Shown: in pieces, positions 24,933 to 33,091 of the stretch
Numbering within the stretch: position 1 is the first letter of the stretch
Layout: each line of letters starts with the position of its first letter
Assembly: GCA_021199255.1 (NCBI GenBank)
Contig: JAJQIK010000081.1
Span: 186,001 to 250,000 of the forward strand
DNA from: Clostridiales bacterium
Lineage (GTDB): Bacteria; Bacillota; Clostridia; Lachnospirales; Lachnospiraceae
Length of the DNA stretch: 64,000 nt
Direction: 5' to 3'
Made by a program: the position numbers and the translations under genes
The notes under the pieces: generated by a model
The model's database searches: none
Told to the model about the DNA's origin: nothing
What the model saw: the letters and a program-made list of their open reading frames with translations, nothing else

Positions 24933-26342
24933 ATGATCAAGGACAACCAGAGATATTTTAACAGATTGCACGTGGTGCTGGACGCAGTCATTGTGGCGGC
25001 ATCTTATATGCTGGCCTGGTATTTGAAGTTTGCCAGTCCCTTTTCAGACATCGATCCTACGGTCGGTGTGCTTTCCATGCGCACCTATTTTGAGATGCTC
25101 TATGTCATTGTGCCTGGTTATCTGATTCTGTATTATTCCTTTAATCTGTATACGCCCAAGAGGGCTACCGTCCATAAATATGAAATCCTTAATATTTTTC
25201 AGGCGAATACGCTGGGGCTTATCCTGTTGATGGCGGGCTGGTATTTGATTTCCCAGAATCATTTCTCCCGTTCCATGATGGCGATGTTCTATGTGCTGAA
25301 TATCTGCCTGACTGCCCTGGGGCGCTCTTTGATCCGTTTGCTTTTACAGTATTTCCGGGAGAAGGGATATAATCTGAAATATATTCTGCTGGTGGGCTAT
25401 TCCCGGGCGGCGGAGGAGTATATCAACCGTATCAATTCCAATCCCCAGTGGGGATATGTGGTGCGCGGCATTTTAGACGACAGTGTTCCCAGCGGCACGC
25501 TCTATAAGGGGGTTAAGGTGGTGGGGCGGATTGACAACCTGCTTTATATTCTGCCGGAGAACAAGCTGGACGAGATCGCGATTACGCTTTCCCTGAAGGA
25601 TTATGACCATCTGGAGCATATCGTAGATTTGTGTGAGAAATCCGGGGTGCATACCAAATTTATCCCGGATTATAACAGCCTGTTCCCCAGCAGGCCTTAT
25701 ACGGAGGATCTGATGGGGCTGCCGGTGGTTAATATCCGGTATGTGCCGCTGACGAATACCCTGAACTGGTGCGCAAAGCGCATCGTGGACGTCATTGTGG
25801 CTCTGGTGGGCTTAATTGTGGCTTCGCCGGTGATGCTGATTGCGGCGGCGGCTGTCAGATGTACTTCCAGAGGGCCGATTATTTTCAAGCAGGAGCGTAT
25901 CGGGCTTCATAATAAGCCTTTTAAAATGTATAAATTCCGTACCATGGAGGTACAGAAGCCTTCGGCGGAGAAGCAGGGCTGGACTACCAAGGACGACCCG
26001 CGTGTTACCAAAGTGGGCAAATTCCTGCGCCGGACAAGCATTGACGAGTTGCCCCAGTTATTTAATATTTTGATGGGGGATATGAGCGTGGTGGGACCCA
26101 GGCCGGAGCGCCCGCAGTTTGTGGAGAAGTTTAAGGAGGAGATTCCGCGCTACATGGTGAAGCATCAGGTCAGGCCGGGGCTTACCGGGTGGGCGCAGAT
26201 CAATGGATACCGGGGCGATACCTCCATTAAGCGCAGGATTGAATATGATATTTTTTATATTGAAAACTGGACGATGTCCTTCGATATTAAGATTATGTTT
26301 CTGACAATTTTCAAAGGATTTATCAATAAAAACGCCTATTAG
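24933..26342 (+). CDS. Undecaprenyl-phosphate sugar-1-phosphate transferase (WcaJ/CpsE family)
   Basis: The product is 469 aa, normal for the polyisoprenyl-phosphate hexose-1-phosphate transferases. Four N-terminal helices (VVLDAVIVAASYMLAWYL, MLYVIVPGYLILYYS, LILLMAGWYLI, and the next) are followed by a CoA-binding-like Rossmann segment (YILLVGYSRAAEEYI). A fifth hydrophobic segment (VIVALVGLIVASPVMLIAA) precedes the catalytic domain: FKQERIGLHNKPFKMYKFRTM, SIDELPQLFNILMGDMSVVG, PRPERP and RPGLTGWAQINGYRGD. It loads the first sugar phosphate onto the lipid carrier and so starts the glycan repeat. Position between glycosyltransferases and the LCP gene agrees. Confidence 0.95.
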   Translation: MIKDNQRYFNRLHVVLDAVIVAASYMLAWYLKFASPFSDIDPTVGVLSMRTYFEMLYVIVPGYLILYYSFNLYTPKRATVHKYEILNIFQANTLGLILLMAGWYLISQNHFSRSMMAMFYVLNICLTALGRSLIRLLLQYFREKGYNLKYILLVGYSRAAEEYINRINSNPQWGYVVRGILDDSVPSGTLYKGVKVVGRIDNLLYILPENKLDEIAITLSLKDYDHLEHIVDLCEKSGVHTKFIPDYNSLFPSRPYTEDLMGLPVVNIRYVPLTNTLNWCAKRIVDVIVALVGLIVASPVMLIAAAAVRCTSRGPIIFKQERIGLHNKPFKMYKFRTMEVQKPSAEKQGWTTKDDPRVTKVGKFLRRTSIDELPQLFNILMGDMSVVGPRPERPQFVEKFKEEIPRYMVKHQVRPGLTGWAQINGYRGDTSIKRRIEYDIFYIENWTMSFDIKIMFLTIFKGFINKNAY

Positions 26343-26389
26343 TGAAATACTAACATTTATTAAGACTTTTTGAAGAAAACGCAATCAGG

Positions 26390-26417
26390 TTGCAATTAGA
26401 TCAAGATGTAGTATAAT
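26390..26417 (+). promoter_or_regulatory. Sigma-A-type promoter for the LCP gene
   Basis: TTGCAA (26390-26395), 16-bp spacer, perfect TATAAT (26412-26417), about 100 bp before the ATG at 26519. The leader is AT-rich and no stable hairpin was seen in it. Confidence 0.7.
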
Positions 26418-26518
26418 CGTATAAGATCAATACTAAAACTTGCCTTTTGAGTCAAGATGTGAGAAAATAAAGGACAAGATTGTTTGTGGATTTTGTCGAA
26501 AATAAGGGAGTACAAGGT

Positions 26519-27718
26519 ATGGCCAGAGAATATGATGACGGATATATGGAGGAAGAAGTAAGAAATAAGAAAAAGGCTTCTTCCAAAAGCAGCAGTAAAA
26601 AGTCCTCCGGCAAAAAAACGGGGGGCAATAAGAAATCCGGCGGGAAATCCTCCGGTAAGAAGCTGAGTAAAAAAGAACAGGCCAAAAGGCAGCGCAGGAG
26701 AATTATTATTTTTGTGGTAGAGATTATCGTTCTGGTGATTGCGGTATTTTTCTTATACGGAGTTATGTCCGGCACCAAGAGCGGCAAGGTGGATTTGAAG
26801 GAAAGCGATATCATTATCAACGATACCGTTAAGGAAGCCCAAGAAACTACCATGAAGGGATACCGCAATATCGCGCTCTTCGGCGTGGATTCAACCACCG
26901 GTGCCCTGACCAAGAATACGCGGAGCGACACGATCATGATCGCTTCCATCAATCAGGATACAGGGGAATGCAGGCTGGTTTCCGTATACCGCGACACCTA
27001 TCTGAACCTGAGCAATGATTCTTATAATAAATGTAACGCGGCCTATGCCAAGGGGGGCCCGGAACAGGCGATCAGTATGCTGAACATGAACCTTGATCTG
27101 AATATCACGGATTTTGTTACCGTGGGCTTCGCGGGGCTTACCGATACGATCGACGCTTTGGGAGGCGTCTATATCGACGTAGATGAATCGGAGATCAGCC
27201 ATTTAAATAATTATCAGCTTTGTATCGCGGAAGATTTGAAGAGATCCTATACGCCTGTCACCTCTACCGGCTATCAGTTGCTGGACGGCCTGCAGGCAAC
27301 CGGTTACTGCCGTATCCGTTATACGGCGGGCGATGACTTCAAGCGTGCCGAGCGGCAGCGGGAGGTGCTGAGCGCGGTGGCAGATCAGGCGAAGAAAGCG
27401 TCCCTGACCCAACTGACGGAGACGGCCAACGCCGTATTCAGCGAAGTATATACTTCCCTGGATCTGTCAGAGATTATAGAAATGCTGGGAAATGTAGGTA
27501 CTTATTATATTTCTGAAACGGACGGATTCCCTGCAGAGGATATGCGTACCACGGGAACCATCGGCTCCAAGGGCTCCTGCGTAATTCCGACAAGCCTGGA
27601 GGATAATGTGAAATGGCTGCATGAGTTCCTGTTTGAGGACAGTGATTATGAACCGTCGGCTACCGTGAAGGAATGTAGCGAACAGATTTATCAGGATACC
27701 AATGGATATTTACAATAG
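26519..27718 (+). CDS. LytR-CpsA-Psr (LCP) family wall-polymer ligase
   Basis: The product is 399 aa. Residues 1-65 form a very Lys/Ser-rich cytoplasmic tail (KKASSKSSSKKSSGKK). A signal anchor follows (IIIFVVEIIVLVIAVFFLYGVM) and then the extracellular LCP domain: NIALFGVDSTTGALTKNTRSDTIMI, VSVYRDTYLNL, FVTVGFAGLTDTIDALGGV and YCRIRYTAGDDFKRAERQREVL, with the conserved acidic and Arg residues that bind polyprenyl pyrophosphate. LCP enzymes move teichoic acids or capsular glycans from the lipid carrier to peptidoglycan. The ATG at 26519 has AAGGGAG 8 bp upstream. It is the probable last step of the pathway encoded here. A terminator follows. Confidence 0.94.
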   Translation: MAREYDDGYMEEEVRNKKKASSKSSSKKSSGKKTGGNKKSGGKSSGKKLSKKEQAKRQRRRIIIFVVEIIVLVIAVFFLYGVMSGTKSGKVDLKESDIIINDTVKEAQETTMKGYRNIALFGVDSTTGALTKNTRSDTIMIASINQDTGECRLVSVYRDTYLNLSNDSYNKCNAAYAKGGPEQAISMLNMNLDLNITDFVTVGFAGLTDTIDALGGVYIDVDESEISHLNNYQLCIAEDLKRSYTPVTSTGYQLLDGLQATGYCRIRYTAGDDFKRAERQREVLSAVADQAKKASLTQLTETANAVFSEVYTSLDLSEIIEMLGNVGTYYISETDGFPAEDMRTTGTIGSKGSCVIPTSLEDNVKWLHEFLFEDSDYEPSATVKECSEQIYQDTNGYLQ

Positions 27719-27724
27719 TAGGCG

Positions 27725-27753
27725 AAGGGGCTTGTTTGTCAGGCCCCTTTTAT
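27725..27753 (+). terminator. Rho-independent terminator after the LCP gene
   Basis: AAGGGGCTTG (27725-27734) pairs with CAGGCCCCTT (27740-27749) with one G-T pair, a 5-nt loop and a TTTTAT tail, starting 7 bp after the LCP stop. Confidence 0.9.
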
Positions 27754-27856
27754 TCCCGTGAGCAATAGACGGGATCGTTGCCTGCGCATACATTTATATT
27801 TGGCGAATGCCGCGGAGGCCATTTAGCGGCGGCAGAGGTCGATGGAGGGAAACAGC

Positions 27857-28873
27857 GTGGATACAGTAGACATTATCATCCCCGCCTATAAGCCTGACCA
27901 GAAGTTTTTAACACTGATCCCAAGGCTGGAGAAGCAGAGCGTACCGGTCAACCAGATTATTATTATGAATACGGAGCAGAAATACTTCGACAGGCTGGTT
28001 TATGGTACTTCTTGTCAAAAGGACTATCACAATATTATTGTGAAGCACATATCAAAAAAGGAATTTGACCATGGCAAAACCAGAAACCGGGGGGTCAAAT
28101 ATTCCGACGCAGACTATTTTATCATGATGACTCAGGACGCGCTGCCGGCCGACCGGTATGTGGTCGAGAGACTGCTGGAGCCCATACGAAGCGGTAAGGC
28201 GGCTGTGTCATATGCCAGACAGATTGTGGAGGAGGGCAGCGAGCCTGTGGAGCAGTTTACCAGAAGCTTTAATTATCCCGAACAGTCTGTCATTAAGACC
28301 AGGGACGATCTGGGGACTCTGGGCATTAAGACCTTTTTCTGTTCTAATGTCTGCGCCGCTTACGACAGACGGATTTTTGATGAATTGGGCGGGTTTGTCA
28401 AACATACGATATTTAATGAGGATATGATTTACGCGGCCAAGGCGGTAGAAGCGGGGTATGGGATCGCTTATACGGCGGATGCCTGCGTTTATCATTCCCA
28501 TCATTATACGAACCGGGAACAACTGCACAGGAATTTTGATCTGGGAGTTTCCCAGGCGGATCACCCTGAAGTGTTTGCCAGATATCCCGCGGAGTCGGAG
28601 GGCATGAAGCTGGTACGGCAGACCGTCGCTTACCTCAGAGAGCATAAAATGAAACGGCAGATTCCCCATGTGATCTGCCAGAGCGGATTTAAATATGCGG
28701 GATATCTGCTGGGTAAAAACTATCGCAGGATACCAAAGAGGCTGGTAGTAGCCCTGTCGTCCAATAAAGAATACTGGGGGCAGGATAATCTGATAAAAGC
28801 AGGAAGCAGGATCGACGCCACAAAAGGCTATGGGCGTTCCGAACGGGAAATTGCTGACAGAACCGTCAGATAA
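27857..28873 (+). CDS. GT2 glycosyltransferase, rhamnosyltransferase-like
   Basis: The product is 338 aa from a GTG at 27857, preferred because GGAGGGA ends 5 bp upstream; an ATG 15 bp earlier is possible but has a poor site. Motifs are VDIIIPAYKPDQKFLTLI, IIIMNTEQKYF, KKEFDHGKTRNRGVKYSDAD (the FDHGxTRN signature of rhamnosyltransferases), YFIMMTQDALP in place of DXD, and FNEDMIYAAKAVEAGYGI (catalytic acid). It lies between the LCP terminator and glmS, so it may be transcribed separately from the main cluster. Acceptor unknown; rhamnose as donor is inferred. Confidence 0.87.
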   Translation: MDTVDIIIPAYKPDQKFLTLIPRLEKQSVPVNQIIIMNTEQKYFDRLVYGTSCQKDYHNIIVKHISKKEFDHGKTRNRGVKYSDADYFIMMTQDALPADRYVVERLLEPIRSGKAAVSYARQIVEEGSEPVEQFTRSFNYPEQSVIKTRDDLGTLGIKTFFCSNVCAAYDRRIFDELGGFVKHTIFNEDMIYAAKAVEAGYGIAYTADACVYHSHHYTNREQLHRNFDLGVSQADHPEVFARYPAESEGMKLVRQTVAYLREHKMKRQIPHVICQSGFKYAGYLLGKNYRRIPKRLVVALSSNKEYWGQDNLIKAGSRIDATKGYGRSEREIADRTVR

Positions 28874-28879
28874 GATCCT

Positions 28880-28893
28880 GCCGTCCGGACGGC
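28880..28893. repeat. Perfect 14-bp palindrome between a glycosyltransferase gene and glmS
   Basis: GCCGTCCGGACGGC is self-complementary with no loop and lies 52 bp before glmS. It could be a binding site or remnant hairpin. The 71-bp gap is too short for a glmS ribozyme. Confidence 0.35.
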
Positions 28894-28944
28894 GCGCCGG
28901 GAAGTATAAGGCAGGGATATCGTGGAAACAGGAGGACTAAGAAC

Positions 28945-30771
28945 ATGTGTGGAATCGTAGGTTATATAGGAACCAAACAGGCAGCCCCCATTATTTTAGA
29001 CGGATTATCCAAATTAGAGTACCGCGGATATGATTCGGCCGGTATGGCGGTTTACGATGGAGAGAAAATCCATATTACGAAATCCGTGGGCAGATTAAAG
29101 GTGCTGGAGAACCTGACCAGAGGAGGAGAGACGATGCCCGGTGTCTGCGGTATCGGACATACCAGATGGGCGACCCACGGCGTACCCAACGATACCAATG
29201 CCCATCCCCATTTTAATACGGCGGAGACGATTACCGTGGTACATAATGGGATTATTGAGAATTATATCCAGCTTCGCAGAAAGCTGACCGAGAAGGGATA
29301 TCGGTTTGTATCCGATACCGATACGGAGGTATTGGCTCATTTGTTGGATTATTATTATAAAGGAAATCCGATGGAGGCAATTACCAAGGTGCTGCATCGT
29401 GTAGAAGGTTCCTATGCCCTGGGAATACTGTTTGCGGACTGCCCGGATCAGATTTTTGCGGCCAGAAAGGACTCGCCGCTGATTGTAGGACAGAATGAGG
29501 ACGGATGTTTTATCGCCTCCGACGTGCCCGCAATCCTGAAATACACGAGAAAGGTCTATTATGTAGATAATCAGGAGGTAGTGCGCCTGCGGTCGGATCA
29601 TATGCATTTCTATACCGTAGATGAGGAAGAAATTACCAAAACGCCTGTGAACATTGAGTGGGACGCCAATGCTGCCGAAAAGGCGGGCTACGAGCATTTC
29701 ATGCTAAAGGAAATGTACGAACAGCCTAAGACTGTGACCGATACCTTAATGCCCCGTATCAAGAACAATGATATTGTAATTGAAGAACTGGATATGACAG
29801 ATGAAGAACTGAAAGCGATCAGAAAGATTCATATCGTCGCCTGCGGTTCCGCTTATCATGCCGGTATGACGGGCAAATATGTTATTGAAGGGCTGGCGCG
29901 GGTTCCGGTGGAGGTAGATCTGGCTTCCGAATTTCGTTACCGCAACCCCATACTGGAGGAGGGAGCCATGGTAGTGGTCATCAGCCAGTCGGGCGAGACG
30001 GCGGATACGCTGGCTGCGCTGCGGGAATCTCAGGCCAGAGGCTTTAAGGTGCTGGGGATTGTCAATGTGGTGGGCAGCTCCATTGCCAGAGAGGCGGACA
30101 ATGTGATGTATACCTGGGCAGGGCCGGAGATCGCGGTTGCTACCACGAAGGCTTACAGCGCGCAGCTGGTTGCGTTGTATCTGCTGGCTATGAAGCTGGG
30201 CAGGGTCAGAGACGAGATCGACGGAGAGACTTTTATCAGGCTGCTGGGCGATTTGAAGCGCCTGCCGGATCAGATTGAGCTTTTGTTAAATAATAAGTAT
30301 AAGATACAGAAATTTGCCAACCGTTATATCGGCGCGAAGGACGTATTCTTTATCGGAAGAGGGATTGATTATGCGATTTCACTGGAGGGTTCGCTGAAGC
30401 TCAAGGAAATCTCTTATATTCATTCCGAAGCCTATGCGGCGGGAGAATTAAAGCACGGCACTATTTCGCTGATCGAGGAAGGGACGCTGGTGGCGGCGGT
30501 GTCTACCCAGCCGGATTTATACGCTAAGACGATCAGCAATATGGTGGAGGTAAAAGCCAGAGGCGCGTTTGTCCTGGCGGTGACCTGCGAGGGAAATCAG
30601 GAAATTGAGAAAGCGGCGGATTACGTTATCTATATTCCGGAGACGAACCCTTATTTTGCCAATTCCTTAGCGATTATTCCGTTACAGCTCTTTGGCTATT
30701 ATGTATCTGTAGGAAAGGGCTGCGATGTGGATAAGCCGAGGAATCTTGCCAAGTCTGTTACCGTAGAATAG
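28945..30771 (+). CDS. glmS: Glutamine-fructose-6-phosphate aminotransferase (isomerizing)
   Basis: The product is 608 aa, the standard GlmS length. It makes glucosamine-6-phosphate from fructose-6-phosphate and glutamine, the entry to UDP-GlcNAc. The N-terminal class II glutaminase starts at the nucleophile Cys (MCGIVGYIG) with RGYDSAGMAV, GIGHTRWATHG and HNGIIENY. Two SIS domains follow: ACGSAYHAGMTGKYVIE, VISQSGETADTLAALRE, KAYSAQL, SEAYAAGELKHG, ending DKPRNLAKSVTVE. AGGAGG lies 10 bp before the ATG. No glmS ribozyme fits in the short leader, so control must act otherwise. A strong terminator follows. Confidence 0.98.
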   Translation: MCGIVGYIGTKQAAPIILDGLSKLEYRGYDSAGMAVYDGEKIHITKSVGRLKVLENLTRGGETMPGVCGIGHTRWATHGVPNDTNAHPHFNTAETITVVHNGIIENYIQLRRKLTEKGYRFVSDTDTEVLAHLLDYYYKGNPMEAITKVLHRVEGSYALGILFADCPDQIFAARKDSPLIVGQNEDGCFIASDVPAILKYTRKVYYVDNQEVVRLRSDHMHFYTVDEEEITKTPVNIEWDANAAEKAGYEHFMLKEMYEQPKTVTDTLMPRIKNNDIVIEELDMTDEELKAIRKIHIVACGSAYHAGMTGKYVIEGLARVPVEVDLASEFRYRNPILEEGAMVVVISQSGETADTLAALRESQARGFKVLGIVNVVGSSIAREADNVMYTWAGPEIAVATTKAYSAQLVALYLLAMKLGRVRDEIDGETFIRLLGDLKRLPDQIELLLNNKYKIQKFANRYIGAKDVFFIGRGIDYAISLEGSLKLKEISYIHSEAYAAGELKHGTISLIEEGTLVAAVSTQPDLYAKTISNMVEVKARGAFVLAVTCEGNQEIEKAADYVIYIPETNPYFANSLAIIPLQLFGYYVSVGKGCDVDKPRNLAKSVTVE

Positions 30772-30800
30772 CCGGCTGTCAAATCGGTATTCCGGCGCAA

Positions 30801-30843
30801 GTATCCTGTAGGAAGCTTTCGGGCTGATACAGGGTACTTTTTT
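30801..30843 (+). terminator. Rho-independent terminator after glmS
   Basis: GTATCCTGTA (30801-30810) pairs with TACAGGGTAC (30828-30837), one G-T pair, followed by six T; 29 bp after the glmS stop. Confidence 0.9.
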
Positions 30844-30935
30844 CATCGTATAGGAGTCCGTCCCATACGATAAAACGATCCGCGCATGGGATTATAAGAG
30901 ATGCTCATGAAATCACAAATTTGATAAAAAACCGT

Positions 30936-30965
30936 CACAGTTTAAACACAATTAACAGATATACT
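30936..30965 (+). promoter_or_regulatory. Promoter of htrA with 11-bp direct repeats
   Basis: TATACT at 30960-30965 is a good -10, 35 bp before the ATG. No -35 consensus sits 17 bp upstream. In its place are two imperfect 11-bp direct repeats, CACAGTTTAAA and CACAATTAACA (30936-30957). Tandem 11-bp repeats in a -35 region are typical of OmpR-family response-regulator sites, so stress-activated transcription is plausible. The regulator is not in the window. Confidence 0.45.
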
Positions 30966-30999
30966 GATCTCATCATCTGAAAGGAAAGGAGTAGAGCTT

Positions 31000-32451
31000 A
31001 TGTACGATCAAAATAATAATTATCCGAACGATTATCGTAATCATACAGACACACAGGCAACAGGCGAAGGAAGCGCGCAAGGGTATCAGAATGGCGGCCA
31101 GAATCCATACACCGGGTATACGGGCTATCAGAATCATACAGGCAGTTATCAATATGGGAACACCTATCCCAATGATTACACCCAGATGAATCAGAAGAAG
31201 CCCAGGGAAAAGAAGCCCCGCAGGGGAGGCGGCTATTTCAGGAAAGCGGTGCTGGCGGTATCGCTGGGATTATTCTTCGGGCTGTTCGCGGGATTGGGAC
31301 TGTATATTGTGGAATCCGTTACAGGTATGGACGAAGCTGCGGAGACCTCTTCTACGGGAACCCAGACGGAGGCAGTAACTGTGGAGGCGGAGGCGCTGAC
31401 TACGGAGGAGGTTCAGGAAGAGGCGTCCGGCGTAGAAAGCACCGAAACCGTGACAACGGTAGTCTCCGATGTGTCCGAAGTAGTAGCGCAGGTAATGCCC
31501 GCTATTGTGGCTATTAACAATCATTATACAGAGACCATGTCTTATTTTGGGCAGTCTGTAGTCAATGAAGAGGAATCCAGCGGCTCCGGCATTATTGTGG
31601 GTCAGAACGATACGGAGCTCCTGATTGTAACAAATTATCATGTGATTGAAAACGCAGAACAATTGACCGTTCAGTTTGTGGAAGACAGCGAAGCGGAGGC
31701 TTCTGTAAAAGGCACCGACGCGGATATGGATCTGGCGGTTATTTCCGTACCTTTGGAACAGATTGAATCGGATACGTTGGAGCAGATTACGGTAGCTACG
31801 CTGGGGGATTCTGACGCTCTGGTAGTCGGAGAACCGGCCATCGCTATCGGTAATTCTCTCGGCTATGGACAGTCTGTAACCGTCGGCGTGATCAGCGCGC
31901 TGAACAGGACCATTACATTATCCACCGGCTCCAGCGGAACCTTTATTCAGACGGATGCAGCGATTAATCCGGGTAATTCCGGCGGCGCCCTGTTAAATGT
32001 CAAAGGGGAGGTCATCGGTATTAATTCCAACAAAATCGGCGGCACAGCCGTTGAGGGTATGGGATATGCCATTCCGATTTCCGCCGCAAGCCCGATTATT
32101 GCCGAGCTGATGCTGAAAGAGACGAAGAGCAAGGTGGCCGAGGAGGAAAGAGGGTATCTGGGAATCTCAGGTATCAGCGTGACGTCGGATGTGTCCAAGG
32201 CCTATGGTATGCCGGAGGGCGTGTATATTGCCCAGGTATACGAGAATACCGCTGCGGAAGCGGCAGGGCTGCAGAAGGGCGATATTATTACGGCATTTGA
32301 CGGAGACGAGATTACTTCCATGGATGAGCTGCAAAAGGAATTAGAGTATTATGCCCAGGGCGAGACGGTAGAGATTACCGTTATGACCGTAGGGGAAGGC
32401 GGATACAGTGAGAAGACGGTTGAGCTGACCTTGGGTAATAAAGTACAGTAG
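31000..32451 (+). CDS. htrA: HtrA/DegP-type serine protease with PDZ domain
   Basis: The product is 483 aa. A Tyr/Asn/Gln-rich cytoplasmic tail of about 75 aa (NPYTGYTGYQNHTG) precedes a signal anchor (AVLAVSLGLFFGLFAGLGLYIV), then an acidic Thr-rich spacer. The S1C protease domain has its triad in TNYHVIENA (His), DMDLAVISV (Asp) and NPGNSGGALLN (Ser). One PDZ domain follows (GYLGISGISVTSD, GLQKGDIITAFDGDEITSMDEL). The protein would degrade or refold misfolded proteins outside the membrane, which fits its place after the wall-glycan export genes. The ATG follows AAAGGAAAGGAG. A terminator lies 58 bp after the stop. Confidence 0.96.
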   Translation: MYDQNNNYPNDYRNHTDTQATGEGSAQGYQNGGQNPYTGYTGYQNHTGSYQYGNTYPNDYTQMNQKKPREKKPRRGGGYFRKAVLAVSLGLFFGLFAGLGLYIVESVTGMDEAAETSSTGTQTEAVTVEAEALTTEEVQEEASGVESTETVTTVVSDVSEVVAQVMPAIVAINNHYTETMSYFGQSVVNEEESSGSGIIVGQNDTELLIVTNYHVIENAEQLTVQFVEDSEAEASVKGTDADMDLAVISVPLEQIESDTLEQITVATLGDSDALVVGEPAIAIGNSLGYGQSVTVGVISALNRTITLSTGSSGTFIQTDAAINPGNSGGALLNVKGEVIGINSNKIGGTAVEGMGYAIPISAASPIIAELMLKETKSKVAEEERGYLGISGISVTSDVSKAYGMPEGVYIAQVYENTAAEAAGLQKGDIITAFDGDEITSMDELQKELEYYAQGETVEITVMTVGEGGYSEKTVELTLGNKVQ

Positions 32452-32508
32452 GAGTTACAGGGAGTAACCCTGTCTGAGAACAGTTATTTTATAATCATAG
32501 AGAATGGT

Positions 32509-32537
32509 AAAGGCGGTCGAAAGGCCGCCTTTCTCCT
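32509..32537 (+). terminator. Rho-independent terminator after htrA
   Basis: AAAGGCGGTC (32509-32518), GAAA tetraloop, GGCCGCCTTT (32523-32532) with one T-G pair, then CTCCT. It closes the htrA unit and marks the start of the structured gene-free stretch. Confidence 0.8.
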
Positions 32538-32565
32538 TTGTAGTTCTTTACAGGCGGCTGTGAAC

Positions 32566-32694
32566 TGTACAAATGGCATAACCAACACAGACGCGCTTCC
32601 GCTCCGTTTCCAACGTAACGGTACTAGGCTCGAAAATACCTCGCCAAGTACCGACGTTTCCAAAGGGTCTGCTTATGGTGATGCCATTTGTACA
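32566..32694. mobile_element. 129-bp inverted-repeat element (MITE-like)
   Basis: TGTACAAATGGCATAACCA (32566-32584) and TGGTGATGCCATTTGTACA (32676-32694) are 19-bp inverted repeats with one mismatch. The interior pairs further: CAGAC with GTCTG and CGGTACT with AGTACCG around a central loop, so the whole unit folds into one long hairpin. It has no reading frame of note. The layout suits a miniature inverted-repeat transposable element or a long structured RNA. No clear target-site duplication was found at its ends. Confidence 0.6.
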
Positions 32695-32706
32695 ATTTAG
32701 TTAGTA

Positions 32707-32850
32707 TGAAAAATCACACTGATGTGCTGATTTTTCACAATCCTCTGGAAGAGGATTTGGCTATTTGTTTCTGAGCGAAAGCAAATAGCCCTGATGGCAG
32801 ACGAGAAACCGCCTTCGCGGATTTCTCGCCGCCGCTTCGCAACAAGTTGC
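32707..32850. other. Run of consecutive stem-loops in the htrA-clpX gap
   Basis: Five hairpins follow each other almost without gaps. They are TGAAAAATCA/TGATTTTTCA (32707-32737), AATCCTCT/AGAGGATT (32739-32757) and GGCTATTTG/CAAATAGCC (32759-32790). GAGAAACCGC pairs with GCGGATTTCTC (32803-32827, one bulged A), and GCAAC with GTTGC (32839-32850). TTTCTGAGC (32768-32776) is also complementary to GCTCAGAAA (32849-32857), offering an alternative long-range fold. No coding gene is supported in 32452-33091. This looks like a structured RNA or an accumulation of small repeats. Confidence 0.6.
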
Positions 32851-32860
32851 TCAGAAATGG
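32758..32860 (+). repeat. Dispersed hairpin-plus-70-bp repeat, copy 1
   Basis: Bases 32791-32860 match the complement of 58453-58522 at 69 of 70 positions; the one difference (32815) is in a hairpin loop. Immediately before the conserved block each copy has a hairpin of quite different sequence but similar size, here GGCTATTTG/CAAATAGCC. The block contains an open frame beginning MADEKPPSRISRRRF, which is probably incidental. This copy points toward the clpX-like gene. Confidence 0.8.
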
Positions 32861-32919
32861 GGATTAGCGTGATGAATGGTTTTCGCAACCGCCTGCTTTT
32901 CACTTTAGAAAATGTTTAC

Positions 32920-32948
32920 TTGTTAGGAGATGCATTTTATACTATGAT
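32920..32948 (+). promoter_or_regulatory. Sigma-A-type promoter for the clpX-like gene
   Basis: TTGTTA (32920-32925), 17-bp spacer, TATGAT (32943-32948). It lies downstream of the stem-loops and would give a leader of about 135 nt. The structured repeats would therefore be upstream of, not within, this transcript. Confidence 0.6.
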
Positions 32949-33091
32949 AATGGGAGAAGGAAGACGGTTAAAACGGCAGTTTCCTCATGTTTTGGCAGAT
33001 TTCGGGGTCATGATTGTAACGCAGGCGTTCCATTCCTGGCTTTGGAATTAATATATGACACATGTGTCAGAAAGGTATGGACGGAAGGATT

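Noticed and set aside
28874..28944. Possible glmS ribozyme before glmS
   Set aside because: The gap is only 71 bp, too short for the ribozyme, and lacks its conserved core.
28920..30771. Frame break in glmS or loss of the glutaminase Cys
   Set aside because: The protein starts MCGIVGY and runs 608 aa without interruption.
32566..32860. CRISPR array or tRNA cluster
   Set aside because: There are no regularly spaced direct repeats and no tRNA cloverleaf; the signals are inverted repeats and unrelated stems.
32794..33051. 85-codon frame in the htrA-clpX gap (begins MADEKPPSRISRRRF)
   Set aside because: Its first 22 codons are the dispersed repeat, no ribosome binding site is present, and the rest has no recognisable family. 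The same frame in copy 2 runs into an unrelated lipoprotein gene.
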